From assembly GCA_964541085.1 (NCBI GenBank), contig CAZIPA010000025.1:1-28409 (forward strand): 28,409 nucleotides of DNA. The letters are read 5' to 3'. Below, one piece after another: positions 7,239 to 15,573 of the stretch (within the stretch, counting starts at the first letter, position 1; each line of letters starts with the position of its first letter). Below the pieces are notes generated by a model. It was not told the DNA's origin and made no database searches. It saw nothing but the letters and a program-made list of their open reading frames with translations. The stretch comes from UBA4644 sp964541085 (lineage in GTDB: Bacteria > Bacillota > Clostridia > Oscillospirales > Butyricicoccaceae). A program made the position numbers and the translations under genes.

Positions 7239-7526
7239 CTTGGCTCTCCCTTTGGGAGAGCTGGCGGCACGGAGTGCCGACTGAGAGGGTTGTCCTTTCG
7301 TCCCCTGTTCTTGGCTCCCTCGTCAGAGGGAGCCAAGGGATAAGCGCTGCTGAATAGGCTGAACGCAGTTCCAACCCTTCCGTCAAAACCTGCGGTTTTG
7401 CCACCTCCCCTTACACCGGGGAGGCTTTGGTGGTACGACTGCGCTTCCGGCCTTATCCAAAGGCTCCCTTGTGTAAAGGGAGCTGGCGGCGCAGCCGTCT
7501 GAGAGATTGTCCTTTCGTCCCCGGCC
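7239..7526. repeat. Cluster of GGCTCCC-type palindromic dispersed repeats
   Basis: It holds a copy with GGCTCTCCC and GGGAGAGC arms followed by TGGCGGC and GACTGAGAGGGTT (7240-7290). Next is a perfect palindrome TTGGCTCCCTC/GAGGGAGCCAA (7311-7336), then CCTCCCC/GGGGAGG near 7404-7424, and a longer copy at 7421-7522. The first and last copies share the tail TGTCCTTTCGTCCCC. Related copies are at 19489-19536 and 19649-19715. Confidence 0.75.
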
Positions 7527-7532
7527 CCCCAC

Positions 7533-7687
7533 GCCCGCAGGCGCATCACGCACGAAGTGCGCATCACGATGCAGGGCATCGCATCACTTCTCGCTTCTTC
7601 CAATCCCCGCAGGGATATCATCGGCGCAAGCCGATTTCATCTTCGAAGAAGATATCATCGCCGTCAGGCGATATCATTGCGCAGCAA
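7533..7687. repeat. Array of mini-hairpins with 7-base linkers, period 18-20 bp
   Basis: Short hairpins (stem 3-5 bp, loop 3-4 nt) are separated by a conserved 7-base linker. In the left part the linker is GCATCAC (starts 7543, 7561, 7581). In the right part it is ATATCAT or ATTTCAT (starts 7615, 7634, 7652, 7671). Examples of hairpins are GCAC-gaa-GTGC, GATGC-agg-GCATC, CGGC-gcaa-GCCG, CTTC-gaa-GAAG and CGCC-gtca-GGCG. Every stem differs in sequence yet stays paired. It lies between the convergent deacetylase and SLH genes. It is not a CRISPR array because the conserved part is the linker and the units are too short. Confidence 0.85.
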
Positions 7688-7710
7688 AGCTGTGCTCTTT
7701 CCCAACAAAC

Positions 7711-7738
7711 AAAACTGCCGGGCCTTGCGGCCCGGCAG
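7711..7738 (-). terminator. Strong intrinsic terminator of the SLH-protein gene
   Basis: Minus strand: a 10-bp perfect stem (CTGCCGGGCC with GGCCCGGCAG, 4-nt loop) followed by UUUU. It lies 32 bases past the stop at 7770. Confidence 0.9.
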
Positions 7739-7769
7739 AGAGTGCTTTTGGGATATTCTGTTTTGGCGA

Positions 7770-10700
7770 TTATTTCACCAGAACGCGATGGAGAGAATCG
7801 GCGATCACCGCACGGGTGGTGTAGTCCAGAGGCTTCACCATGCCGTTCACGGTATCCAGATAGCCGTTCTTCAGCGCCCACTGCATGGCAGCGGAGGCCC
7901 AGCTGGGAACGGTGGAACCGTCGGTGTACAGGCTCAGATTCACAGTGCCGGTGGTGTCCAGCCCCAGCTTCTGTGCCCATCTGTACAGGAACAAAGCGAT
8001 CTGTCTCCGATCCAGCTGCATGGAGGGCTCAAAGGTGGTGGCGGAGGTACCGGTGGTGATATTGTTCGCCACGGCCCACTGGACGGCATCCTTGCACCAG
8101 CTGGGAACATCGGTGAAGCTGTTGGTGCCATACACGGCGGGAGAGCCGGCGGCACGATACAGCATGGTGATCCATTCGCCGCGGGTCAGCGTGCCAGTGG
8201 GATTATACTGCCGGCTGGTGGTGCTGTTGCCCTGCACGATGCCCAGGCTGAACAGCAGGTCGATGGACTTGGCATAGTTGCCGTAGCTGTAGGCGGTGAT
8301 ATCATTGAAGTAAGCAGAGCCATTCACAGCGGTGATGGTGAACTGATACTCAAAGATGATGCAGGTGTTCTTGTTGTCATAGGCCTTCATCGTAACCTTG
8401 CCGGTGGTTGCGCCATAGGCGGGGACGAAGGACACATCGGACAGCTGCTTCTGGGCGCCGGTGCCGGACACATAGTAATAGGTGCCGGTCTTGACCGCTT
8501 CCTGATTGGACTTGCAGAAGTTGTACATCAGCTTGCCGCCGGTGACGCTGGTGAACTCCACATAGGAGGCACCGGCAGACTTCATATCAGACTGGAACTT
8601 CTGATACAGCTCGGAGGCCTTGATGGTCTGCTTGACGGTGACGGAATTCTCCGTGACCAGATCCAGAGCGCCGGTCTTGTCATATTCCTTGGTGCTGTTG
8701 CCCTTGGTGTAATGGACGGTGAACTCCACATGCTGGGTGCCAACCTTGGAGCCGGCCAGCCAGGTGAGGTTGTTCAGATCCATTCTGCTGTTGTTGGAGG
8801 GCTTGTAGTAATAGGTCTGCTTGTCGGGCTTGCTGATATAGTTGCGGTTGTAGCTGGTCACAGCGCCGTCATACATATAGCCCAGCGTGGTGGAGGTGGG
8901 CAGGCCGTCGAACTCCACGCTTGCCAGATTCAGATTGGTGCCGCTGACATTCTTCTTCAGGAAGTTGACGAAATCCTCCGCGGAGAAGGTGATGGCGGTG
9001 TTCACGCCAGTCTTGTAGGTGATGTCCGCCTCCTGCTGGATGTTGATGGTCAGCACGCCGGGGATGGTCTCGGTTTCCCGGTTGTTCTTGCCATAAACCA
9101 CATAGGCGTTGAACTTGATGGTGGTAGACACATTCTTCCGGTTGGTATCGGGGACGAAGGTCACATCATCAATCAGATAATCATTCCGATAGTCAGAGCT
9201 CACATAATACTCTTCCTTGGTGGAAAGACTCTCGTTGTTCTTGCTCTTCTCGCCGTCATAGACAGCATACATCTTACCATAGCTGGCGCTGGCGCTGTCG
9301 AACTTGATATAGTCCAGGGTGTAGCTCTTATCCAGCTCTGCCACAGCGGCCTGCAGATCCTTGGCGCTGAACTTGTAGGTCTCGGTGTTGGCGATGTTCA
9401 CTTCCAGAGCCAGGCTCTCGGGATTGCCGATGGTGATGAGGCCGGTGATATACTGGCCATCCTTGGTGCCGTAAGCATCATAATAAGCGGTGAAGGACTT
9501 GCCGTTGTCCTCGGGGACATAGTACAGCTTGGTCAGATCCGCCTGATTCTTGCCGGGATTGTAATAATAATGGGTGCGGGTGTCTACCTCGTAGGCATTC
9601 TTTGCGCTGCTCTCATACAGCGTGCCGCCCTCATCATTGATGCTGCTGAAATCCACGAAATCCAGCACAGCAGAGCTGCCATAGGCGCTCTTCAGATTCT
9701 TGATGATCTCGTTGACAATCTTCTTCTGGAAATCGAAGGTCTTTCCGGTGCATTCAGCCTCGATATCGAAGGAGCCGTTGATGATCTGGATGCGCAGCTT
9801 GCCTTCATAGATCTGGCCGTCGCCGTCACCCTGAGCCTGGAAGGAGATGTCATTCTCCAGCACATAGCCGGTTTCCTCCAGCGCTCTTTCCAGCTTCCGG
9901 ATGCCCTTATCGTCCTCGGGGAACCGATAGGTGTACTCAAACTCGCCGTAGCGATTCTCATCCCTTTCCAGATCGCCATAGTCCACTCTGGCGCTGTTGG
10001 GGATATAGACCTTATAGCTCTTGTTTTCGGACTTGCGCTTGTTGGCCTTCAGATAGGCCTCGATGCCGTCTTCGATGATCTCGTTCAGGTCGATGTCCCC
10101 GTTGACGCCGTCCGCTTCATACAGGGCGGCATAGGCCAGCGTGCCCACATCTTCGTTGCCGGCTTCCACGGTGACTTCCAGATCCTCCAGATTCTCCAGC
10201 GCCCCGAACTTGCTGCTCACAGACTTGGTGAAGGTGAACTTGTCGCCGTTTTCATACTTCTTGTCAAACTTTTTGTTCGCAGCCCAGTCCTTGAAGATGC
10301 TGCTGTCGTTGGCATCCAGCTTGATGGTCAGGCCGTTGGCGGTGACCGTCACTTCTTCCACAGTGGCTTCCAGAATGTCGATGATCTCATCCTCATCCAG
10401 GCCGGTGGGAACCTTCACGGTCTTGGTATATTCCTGCTTGGTGACCTTGGCGGCCACAACCTCCACAGTGTATTCCACCGTGATGGTGTTTCTTCTGCCT
10501 TCGCCCTCGATCTCGGAGGTAAAGGTGTATTCGTCCAGCTCTTCCTTGTCATACTTTGCGCAGGCCCAGTCGCTGATGGTGTTCTGCACCACAGTGAGGT
10601 CGTCCTTGGAGCCATAGTAGAAGTCAAACTTGATCTTCTTCAGTTCCTTGATGACATCGGTCTTGGTAGTGCCGTAGGGGACTTCCAGCGCTTCCTTTTC

Positions 10701-11111
10701 GCCGCTGGCCAGCTCCACCTTAAAGGGCTTGTCGCTGGTGACAGTGACGGTACAGGTGGCCTTCACATCCTTGTGGCCTTCCAGATAAGCCGTGACGGTA
10801 GCTTCGCCGGCGCCCACAGCCGTGACAGTAGCGGTGTTGCCGCTGTTGCTGCCGCCGGGGGTCCACCAGTCGCTCTTGCCATCCACAGTGACGACATCCT
10901 CGTCGCTGCTCTCCCAGACCACATCGGGCGCATCTTCGTCCGGTGTGACGGTGGCCGTCAGCTCAGCATCCTTGCCCTCCTGAAGGGTCAGCGTGGATTT
11001 GCTCAGCGTGAGTGTGTAGCTCTCCTCGGCGAACGCGGCGACGCTGCACATGGAAAACGCCATCACGAAAGCCAGAAACAGAGACATTGCTTTCTTTCCA
11101 AACAATTTCAT
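7770..11111 (-). CDS. Secreted S-layer-homology (SLH) surface protein with Ig-like and tandem repeat domains
   Basis: A 1113-residue exported protein expected to attach to the cell wall through SLH domains, which in the family bind secondary cell-wall polymers. Residues 1-28 are a signal peptide (KKAMSLFLAFVMAFS core, likely cleavage after AFA). About 30-125 are a bacterial Ig-like (BIG2) domain. About 125-440 are beta-rich segments that I cannot assign. About 445-930 contain four similar units of roughly 110-125 residues, each with a YYV or YYY tract and two with a DVTFVP/DVSFVP motif. Residues 932-990, 995-1050 and 1055-1113 are three SLH domains. The start is the ATG at 11111, with GGGAGG 9 bases upstream; the ATG at 11150 has no such site. 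It is probably abundant, given its own promoter (11180-11185) and strong terminator. The exact role is unknown. Confidence 0.9.
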   Translation of the reverse strand: MKLFGKKAMSLFLAFVMAFSMCSVAAFAEESYTLTLSKSTLTLQEGKDAELTATVTPDEDAPDVVWESSDEDVVTVDGKSDWWTPGGSNSGNTATVTAVGAGEATVTAYLEGHKDVKATCTVTVTSDKPFKVELASGEKEALEVPYGTTKTDVIKELKKIKFDFYYGSKDDLTVVQNTISDWACAKYDKEELDEYTFTSEIEGEGRRNTITVEYTVEVVAAKVTKQEYTKTVKVPTGLDEDEIIDILEATVEEVTVTANGLTIKLDANDSSIFKDWAANKKFDKKYENGDKFTFTKSVSSKFGALENLEDLEVTVEAGNEDVGTLAYAALYEADGVNGDIDLNEIIEDGIEAYLKANKRKSENKSYKVYIPNSARVDYGDLERDENRYGEFEYTYRFPEDDKGIRKLERALEETGYVLENDISFQAQGDGDGQIYEGKLRIQIINGSFDIEAECTGKTFDFQKKIVNEIIKNLKSAYGSSAVLDFVDFSSINDEGGTLYESSAKNAYEVDTRTHYYYNPGKNQADLTKLYYVPEDNGKSFTAYYDAYGTKDGQYITGLITIGNPESLALEVNIANTETYKFSAKDLQAAVAELDKSYTLDYIKFDSASASYGKMYAVYDGEKSKNNESLSTKEEYYVSSDYRNDYLIDDVTFVPDTNRKNVSTTIKFNAYVVYGKNNRETETIPGVLTINIQQEADITYKTGVNTAITFSAEDFVNFLKKNVSGTNLNLASVEFDGLPTSTTLGYMYDGAVTSYNRNYISKPDKQTYYYKPSNNSRMDLNNLTWLAGSKVGTQHVEFTVHYTKGNSTKEYDKTGALDLVTENSVTVKQTIKASELYQKFQSDMKSAGASYVEFTSVTGGKLMYNFCKSNQEAVKTGTYYYVSGTGAQKQLSDVSFVPAYGATTGKVTMKAYDNKNTCIIFEYQFTITAVNGSAYFNDITAYSYGNYAKSIDLLFSLGIVQGNSTTSRQYNPTGTLTRGEWITMLYRAAGSPAVYGTNSFTDVPSWCKDAVQWAVANNITTGTSATTFEPSMQLDRRQIALFLYRWAQKLGLDTTGTVNLSLYTDGSTVPSWASAAMQWALKNGYLDTVNGMVKPLDYTTRAVIADSLHRVLVK

Positions 11112-11179
11112 GCTTGAAAACCTCCCTTTGATTTGTATTTTTGATTTCATTTCATTGCTGTTTCTACCTCTGCGAGAGT

Positions 11180-11208
11180 ATTATACCACGGCAAAGAGAA
11201 AAAGACCA
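11180..11208 (-). promoter_or_regulatory. Extended -10 promoter of the SLH-protein gene
   Basis: Minus strand: TGGTATAAT (TG-extended -10; TATAAT at 11185-11180) with only a weak -35 (TGGTCT at 11208-11203). It points at the SLH gene with a leader of about 60 bases. Confidence 0.65.
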
Positions 11209-11263
11209 TCCCTTTTTCCTGAATTCTTCCTTAAAAATCCCGTTCAGAAATTTCCACGGGACA

Positions 11264-11292
11264 TTGACTTTTTTCTCCGGCGCCGATATAAT
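11264..11292 (+). promoter_or_regulatory. Promoter of RNase P RNA
   Basis: TTGACT (11264-11269), 17-base spacer, TATAAT (11287-11292). The predicted start, about 7 bases on, coincides with the 5' end of the RNase P RNA. Confidence 0.88.
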
Positions 11293-11299
11293 GAAAACC

Positions 11300-11635
11300 G
11301 CAGCGGGCCGGGCAGCCGCGCAGGGGCATCCCTGTGAGGAAAGTCCGGGCTTCACAGAGCAGGATAACCGATAACATCGGCCGCGGGCGACCGCCGGACA
11401 AGTGCAACAGAAACAGACTACCCCGCTCCGGCGGGGAAAAGGTGGAAAGGTGGGGTAAGAGCCCACCGGTGTCCCGGGTAACCGGGGCATCCTGTAAACT
11501 CTATCCGAAGCAACACCGACCTGGGGGGCTACGGTCTGCTCGGCCAATCTCCAGACAGGTGGCTCGAGGCGGGCAGCAATGTCCGTCCCAGATAGATGGC
11601 TGCCGATTACAGAACCCGGCTTACAGGCCCGCTGC
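11300..11635 (+). ncRNA. rnpB: RNase P RNA (M1-type, bacterial class A)
   Basis: The catalytic RNA of ribonuclease P, which trims 5' leaders from tRNA precursors. It has the universally conserved 5' block GAGGAAAGTCCGGGC (11336-11350) and the 3' block AGATAGATGGCTGCC, then AGAACCCGGCTTA (11591-11623). The P1 helix closes the ends: GCAGCGGGCC (11300-11309) with GGCCCGCTGC (11626-11635). The length of 336 nt is normal. The bases after P1, ATTTTTG, may allow P1 to double as a terminator. Open frames across it are spurious. Confidence 0.96.
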
Positions 11636-11646
11636 ATTTTTGATAT

Positions 11647-11780
11647 CTGTCAGAAAACCGCTTCGCTGGGTTTTCTTCGACAGTTTGGCTCCGCACTGCG
11701 GTGCGGTTTCGCCGATTTTCTGCGGAAAATCCGGCGGGCTATGGTGTTTTTTCCATAATCGTATAGATTACGAAAAAAAC
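11647..11780 (+). repeat. Structured dispersed element, copy 1 (after rnpB)
   Basis: 134 bp directly downstream of rnpB. It forms four successive hairpins: CTGTC/GACAG enclosing AGAAAACC/GGTTTTCT (11647-11683); CCGCAC/GTGCGG; GCCGATTTTC with GAAAAT and CGGC, with one bulge; and a T-rich stem closing on AAAAAAC. A second copy is at 22266-22401. The first 47 bases are identical, while the later stems differ by paired changes. The strand is given in the shared orientation. Confidence 0.85.
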
Positions 11781-11825
11781 AATTTTTAAGGTCAAGATCC
11801 AATAACCGCTTCGCCAAATCAAAAA

Positions 11826-11858
11826 ACCGTGTATCCGACTTGGGATACACGGTCTTTC
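11826..11858. terminator. Bidirectional intrinsic terminator (ABC exporter operon / rnpB side)
   Basis: An 11-bp perfect stem, ACCGTGTATCC with GGATACACGGT, loop of 6. On the minus strand it is followed by six U and lies 15 bases past the ABC stop codon (11868). On the plus strand it is followed by CTTTCTTTTT and could stop read-through from rnpB and the repeat element. Confidence 0.9.
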
Positions 11859-11867
11859 TTTTTGCGT

Positions 11868-13823
11868 TTATTCCAGCTCGAAGGCGCCGGTATAGAGCTG
11901 ATAATAGGTGCCCCTGTCGGCGATGAGCTTTTCATGATTGCCCCGCTCGATGATGCGGCCATGATCCAGCACCATAATCACATCGGAGTTCATGACGGTG
12001 GACAGGCGGTGAGCGATGACAAACACCGTGCGGCCCTCCATGAGCTTTTCCATGCCCCGCTGCACAATGGCCTCGGTGCGGGTGTCGATGGAGGAGGTGG
12101 CCTCGTCCATAATCATCACCGGCGGATCGGCCACGGCAGCCCGGGCAATGGCAATCAGCTGACGCTGGCCCTGAGACAGATTTGCGCCGTTGTTGTCCAG
12201 CTGGGTCTGATAGCCGCCGGGCAGACGGGTGATAAAATCGTCCGCGCCCGCCAGCTTTGCCGCCTCCATACATTCCTCATCGGTGGCATCCAGTCTGCCG
12301 TAGCGGATATTTTCCATCACCGTGCCGGTGAACAGGTTGGTCTCCTGCAACACCAGTCCCAGCGACTGCCGCAGATCGGACTTGCGGATGCGGTTGATAT
12401 TGATGCCGTCATAGCGGATCTTGCCGTCGGCGATATCATAAAAGCGGTTAATCAGGTTGGTGATGGTGGTCTTGCCCGCGCCGGTAGCGCCTACAAAGGC
12501 AACCTTCTGGCCGGGCTCGGCATAGACGGACACATCATGGAGCACCGGCTTGCCCTCTTCATAGGCAAAGTCCACCTCCTGAAGGCGCACATCGCCCCGC
12601 AGCGGCGTATAGACCACGCTGCCGTCCGGCTGGGGCTGCTTCCATGCCCAATGACCGGTGTGCCGGGGAGCCTCGGTCACGGTGCCATCCTCCGCCACAT
12701 GGGCATTCACCAGCGTGACCTGACCCTCGTCCTCCTCGGGCTTTTCGTCCATCAGATCGAAAATGCGGCCTGCGCCGGCCAAGCCCATGACAATGGCGTT
12801 GATCTGCTGGGCAAACTGGTTTACATTGCCGGTAAACTGCTTGGTCATGTTCAGAAACGGGATGAACATACTGATGTCAAAGGCCATGCGGGACAGGCTC
12901 ACATTGGGCACCTCCGCCAGCAGCAGTGCGCCGCCCACCACGGCAATGAGCACATAGAGAATGTTGCCCAGATTGTTGATGATGGGGCCCAGAATGTTGG
13001 CATAGGCGTTAGCCCGGCTGGTGTCCTCATAGAGCTGGTCGTTCAGCCGGTCAAAATCCGCCTTGCATTCTTCCTCGTGGCAGAAAACCTTGACCACCTT
13101 CTGGCCGTTCATCATCTCCTGAATAAAGCCCTCGGCCTTACCGATAGAGCGCTGGGCCCGGACGAAATATTTTGCGGAGCCGCCGCCCACCTTTTTGGTG
13201 ATGACGGTCATGACGGCTACGCCGCACAGCACCAGCAGCGTCATCCACACGCTGTAATAGAGCATGATGCCGAACACGCACACCACCACAATGCTGGAGC
13301 GCAGCAGCGACGGCATGGCCTGCGACACCAGCTGCCGCAGGGTATCGGTATCGTTGGTATAATAGCTCATGATATCGCCGTGGCGATGGGTATCAAAGTA
13401 ACGGATGGGCAGATTCTGCATTCCGTTGAACATTCCCCGGCGAATCTGATAGAGAAAGCCCTGGGTGATATAGGCCATCAGCTGGCTCTGCAAAAAGCTC
13501 AGCACGGTGGCCAGCAGATACAGTCCGCCCAGCACCAGCAGCAGGGGCACGATTTCCGCCTTTGCCGCGCTCCAGTCGCCGGAGACAAACCATTTTTCAA
13601 TGACGGCAATCACCTTTTGCTGAAACACCGCCGGCACGGCTGCCACGCCCGCATTGAACAGAATGCACACAATGGCCACCGGCACCAGCACCGGGAAGGA
13701 CTGGAACAGAATCTTCAGCACCCGGCCCAGCACGCCCTTTTTCACCTTGGGACGGGGGCCCATGTTTTTGCCCCGTCCGCCGGGGCCGCCCTGGGGCACA
13801 CGCACGGTTTCCTGCTTACTCAT
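11868..13823 (-). CDS. ABC exporter half-transporter, catalytically canonical subunit
   Basis: A 651-residue fused membrane and ATPase protein of the type IV (MsbA-like) exporter class. A long polar N-terminal tail precedes the six-helix membrane domain (about 40-350). A linker insert (about 375-420, containing HWAWKQP) is typical of clostridial members. The ATPase has Walker A GATGAGKTT (445-453), signature LSQGQ (549-553), Walker B with catalytic Glu (IMDE, Glu574) and switch His605. GGGAGG is 8 bases before the ATG at 13823. The ATG overlaps the end of the partner gene by 8 bases, so the two are translationally coupled. With the partner it should form a heterodimeric multidrug or lipid exporter of the LmrCD/BmrCD/TmrAB type. 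Confidence 0.92.
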   Translation of the reverse strand: MSKQETVRVPQGGPGGRGKNMGPRPKVKKGVLGRVLKILFQSFPVLVPVAIVCILFNAGVAAVPAVFQQKVIAVIEKWFVSGDWSAAKAEIVPLLLVLGGLYLLATVLSFLQSQLMAYITQGFLYQIRRGMFNGMQNLPIRYFDTHRHGDIMSYYTNDTDTLRQLVSQAMPSLLRSSIVVVCVFGIMLYYSVWMTLLVLCGVAVMTVITKKVGGGSAKYFVRAQRSIGKAEGFIQEMMNGQKVVKVFCHEEECKADFDRLNDQLYEDTSRANAYANILGPIINNLGNILYVLIAVVGGALLLAEVPNVSLSRMAFDISMFIPFLNMTKQFTGNVNQFAQQINAIVMGLAGAGRIFDLMDEKPEEDEGQVTLVNAHVAEDGTVTEAPRHTGHWAWKQPQPDGSVVYTPLRGDVRLQEVDFAYEEGKPVLHDVSVYAEPGQKVAFVGATGAGKTTITNLINRFYDIADGKIRYDGININRIRKSDLRQSLGLVLQETNLFTGTVMENIRYGRLDATDEECMEAAKLAGADDFITRLPGGYQTQLDNNGANLSQGQRQLIAIARAAVADPPVMIMDEATSSIDTRTEAIVQRGMEKLMEGRTVFVIAHRLSTVMNSDVIMVLDHGRIIERGNHEKLIADRGTYYQLYTGAFELE

Positions 13824-15558
13824 GTTCCTGACCTCCCTTCGTCTGCTGCTCATAGGTCTCCCGATAAATATCGCTGGAGGCCAGCAGCTCTGCATGGGTT
13901 CCGGCATCGGCAATGTGACCGTTGTCCAGCACCAGAATCAGATCGGATTCCTGCACGGAGGCAATGCGCTGGGCAATGATGATCTTGGTGGTTTCCGGAA
14001 TATAGGTCTTGAAGCCCGCCCGGATCAGCGCATCGGTGCGGGTGTCCACCGCAGAGGTGGAATCGTCCAGAATGAGAATTTTCGGCTTTTTCAGCAGAGC
14101 CCGGGCGATGCACAGACGCTGCTTCTGTCCGCCGGAAACATTGGTTCCGCCCTGCTCGATATGGGTGTCATAGCCCTCGGGAAAGGCGCGGATAAAGTCG
14201 TCCGCCTGCGCCAGACGGCAGGCCTCCTGCATTTCTTCGTCGGTGGCCTCCGGGTTGCCCCAGCGGAGATTTTCCCGGATGGTTCCGGAAAACAGGGTAT
14301 TCTTTTGCAGCACCATAGCCACGGCAGAGCGCAGAGACTCCAGCGAATAGTCCCGCACATCCACGCCGCCCACCCGGATGCTGCCCTCGGTCACATCATA
14401 GAGACGGGGAATCAGCTGCACCAGCGTGGACTTGGAGGAGCCGGTGCCGCCCAGAATGCCCACGGTCATGCCGGAGCGGATGTTCAGGTTGATATCCTCC
14501 AGCGCGTAGCGTTTGGCCTGGGCAGAATATTTGAAGCTCACATGGTCAAAAACGATGGAGCCGTCGGCCACCTCTGTCACAGGCTGCGCCGGATCGGCCA
14601 AAGAGGGCGTTTCCTCCAGCACCTCACACACACGCTTGGCAGATTCCAGCGACATGGTGAGCATCACATAGATCATGGAGATCATCATCAGGCTCATCAG
14701 CACCTGTGTGCCGTAGGTGAGCATGGCGGAGATCTGGCCCACATCCAGCGTCTTTCCGCCGCTGGACACCACCAGCCGGGCACCCACCGCCAGAATGAAG
14801 ACGGTGTTGAAGTGCATACAAAGCTGCATCAGCGGGTCATTCAGCGCCACGATGCGCTCGGCCAGCGTAAAGTCCTTCCGGATGGTATCGTTTGCGGCAT
14901 CGAACTTCTGCTTTTCATATTCCTCCCGGGAAAAGCCCTTCACCACACGCATGGCCCGGACATTTTCCTCGATGGATTCGTTCAGACGGTCATATTTGCG
15001 AAAGATCCGGCGGAAGGTGGGCAGGGCCTTTTTGCCAACGAGAATCAGGCCGCAGCCCAGCACGGGAATGACGATGACAAAGGTCAGCGCCAGCGTTCCG
15101 CCCATGCGGAAGGCCATCACCGTGGAGCAGATCAGCAGCAGCGGCGAACGGATGGCCGTGCGGATCAGCATCATAAACGCCTGCTGGATATTGCTGATAT
15201 CCGTGGTCATTCGGGTCACCAGCGACGCAGAGGAAAACCGGTCGATATTTTCAAAGGAATAGCTCTGGATGCGGCTGAACACATCATGCCGCAGATTGCG
15301 GGCAAAGCCGGCAGAGGCCTTTGCGCAGGTGGCACCCGCCACAGCGCCGCAGCACAGAGAAAGCATGGCCAGCAGCAGCAATATTCCCCCGGAACGCAGC
15401 AGCTGGCTCACCGCCACACCGGCCTTGATATCGTTGACCAGCCGGGATGTGATAAAAGGAATGGTGGTTTCGATCACCGATTCGCCCACAATGAAGAGCA
15501 GCGTAAGGAGCGTGGGCCGTTTGTACTCCCTTACGCAGGCGGCAAGTCGTTTGATCAT
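13816..15558 (-). CDS. ABC exporter half-transporter, degenerate ATPase subunit
   Basis: A 580-residue half-transporter, partner of the gene that overlaps its 3' end. Residues about 15-310 form the six-helix membrane domain. The ATPase has Walker A GGTGSSKST (370-378), signature VSGGQ (474-478), Walker B ending LDDS with Asp499 in place of the catalytic Glu, and Gln530 in place of the switch His (AQRIAS). This set of changes is the hallmark of the non-hydrolysing site in heterodimeric exporters. AGGAG lies 7 bases before the ATG at 15558; the frame is open to 15696 but upstream codons are in the leader. A promoter at 15684-15712 and a possible attenuator precede it. The substrate is unknown. 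Confidence 0.92.
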   Translation of the reverse strand: MIKRLAACVREYKRPTLLTLLFIVGESVIETTIPFITSRLVNDIKAGVAVSQLLRSGGILLLLAMLSLCCGAVAGATCAKASAGFARNLRHDVFSRIQSYSFENIDRFSSASLVTRMTTDISNIQQAFMMLIRTAIRSPLLLICSTVMAFRMGGTLALTFVIVIPVLGCGLILVGKKALPTFRRIFRKYDRLNESIEENVRAMRVVKGFSREEYEKQKFDAANDTIRKDFTLAERIVALNDPLMQLCMHFNTVFILAVGARLVVSSGGKTLDVGQISAMLTYGTQVLMSLMMISMIYVMLTMSLESAKRVCEVLEETPSLADPAQPVTEVADGSIVFDHVSFKYSAQAKRYALEDINLNIRSGMTVGILGGTGSSKSTLVQLIPRLYDVTEGSIRVGGVDVRDYSLESLRSAVAMVLQKNTLFSGTIRENLRWGNPEATDEEMQEACRLAQADDFIRAFPEGYDTHIEQGGTNVSGGQKQRLCIARALLKKPKILILDDSTSAVDTRTDALIRAGFKTYIPETTKIIIAQRIASVQESDLILVLDNGHIADAGTHAELLASSDIYRETYEQQTKGGQEHE

Positions 15559-15573
15559 GCAAAGTCTCCTTTC

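Noticed and set aside
6310..7404. Minus-strand frames of 364 and 200 codons in 6310-7621
   Set aside because: They run through repeat hairpins and oppose the polysaccharide deacetylase. They have Arg/Pro-rich repeat-derived composition.
7533..7687. CRISPR array
   Set aside because: The period is only 18-20 bp, the conserved part is 7 bases, the variable part is always palindromic, and no cas genes are present.
7557..11117. Open frame of 1186 codons on the + strand opposite the SLH-protein gene
   Set aside because: It is the mirror of a gene with a signal peptide, Ig-like and SLH domains, a promoter, ribosome site and terminator on the other strand. The + frame starts inside the mini-hairpin array, has no ribosome site and shows low-complexity Ile/Gly/His/Val composition typical of antisense reading.
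11164..11637. Minus-strand open frame of 157 codons and a + frame of 151 codons across 11164-11789
   Set aside because: They lie over the RNase P RNA, whose conserved blocks and P1 helix are unmistakable.
11647..11780. Classical MITE or insertion sequence
   Set aside because: I see no terminal inverted repeats or target-site duplications at either copy, so I call it only a structured repeat.
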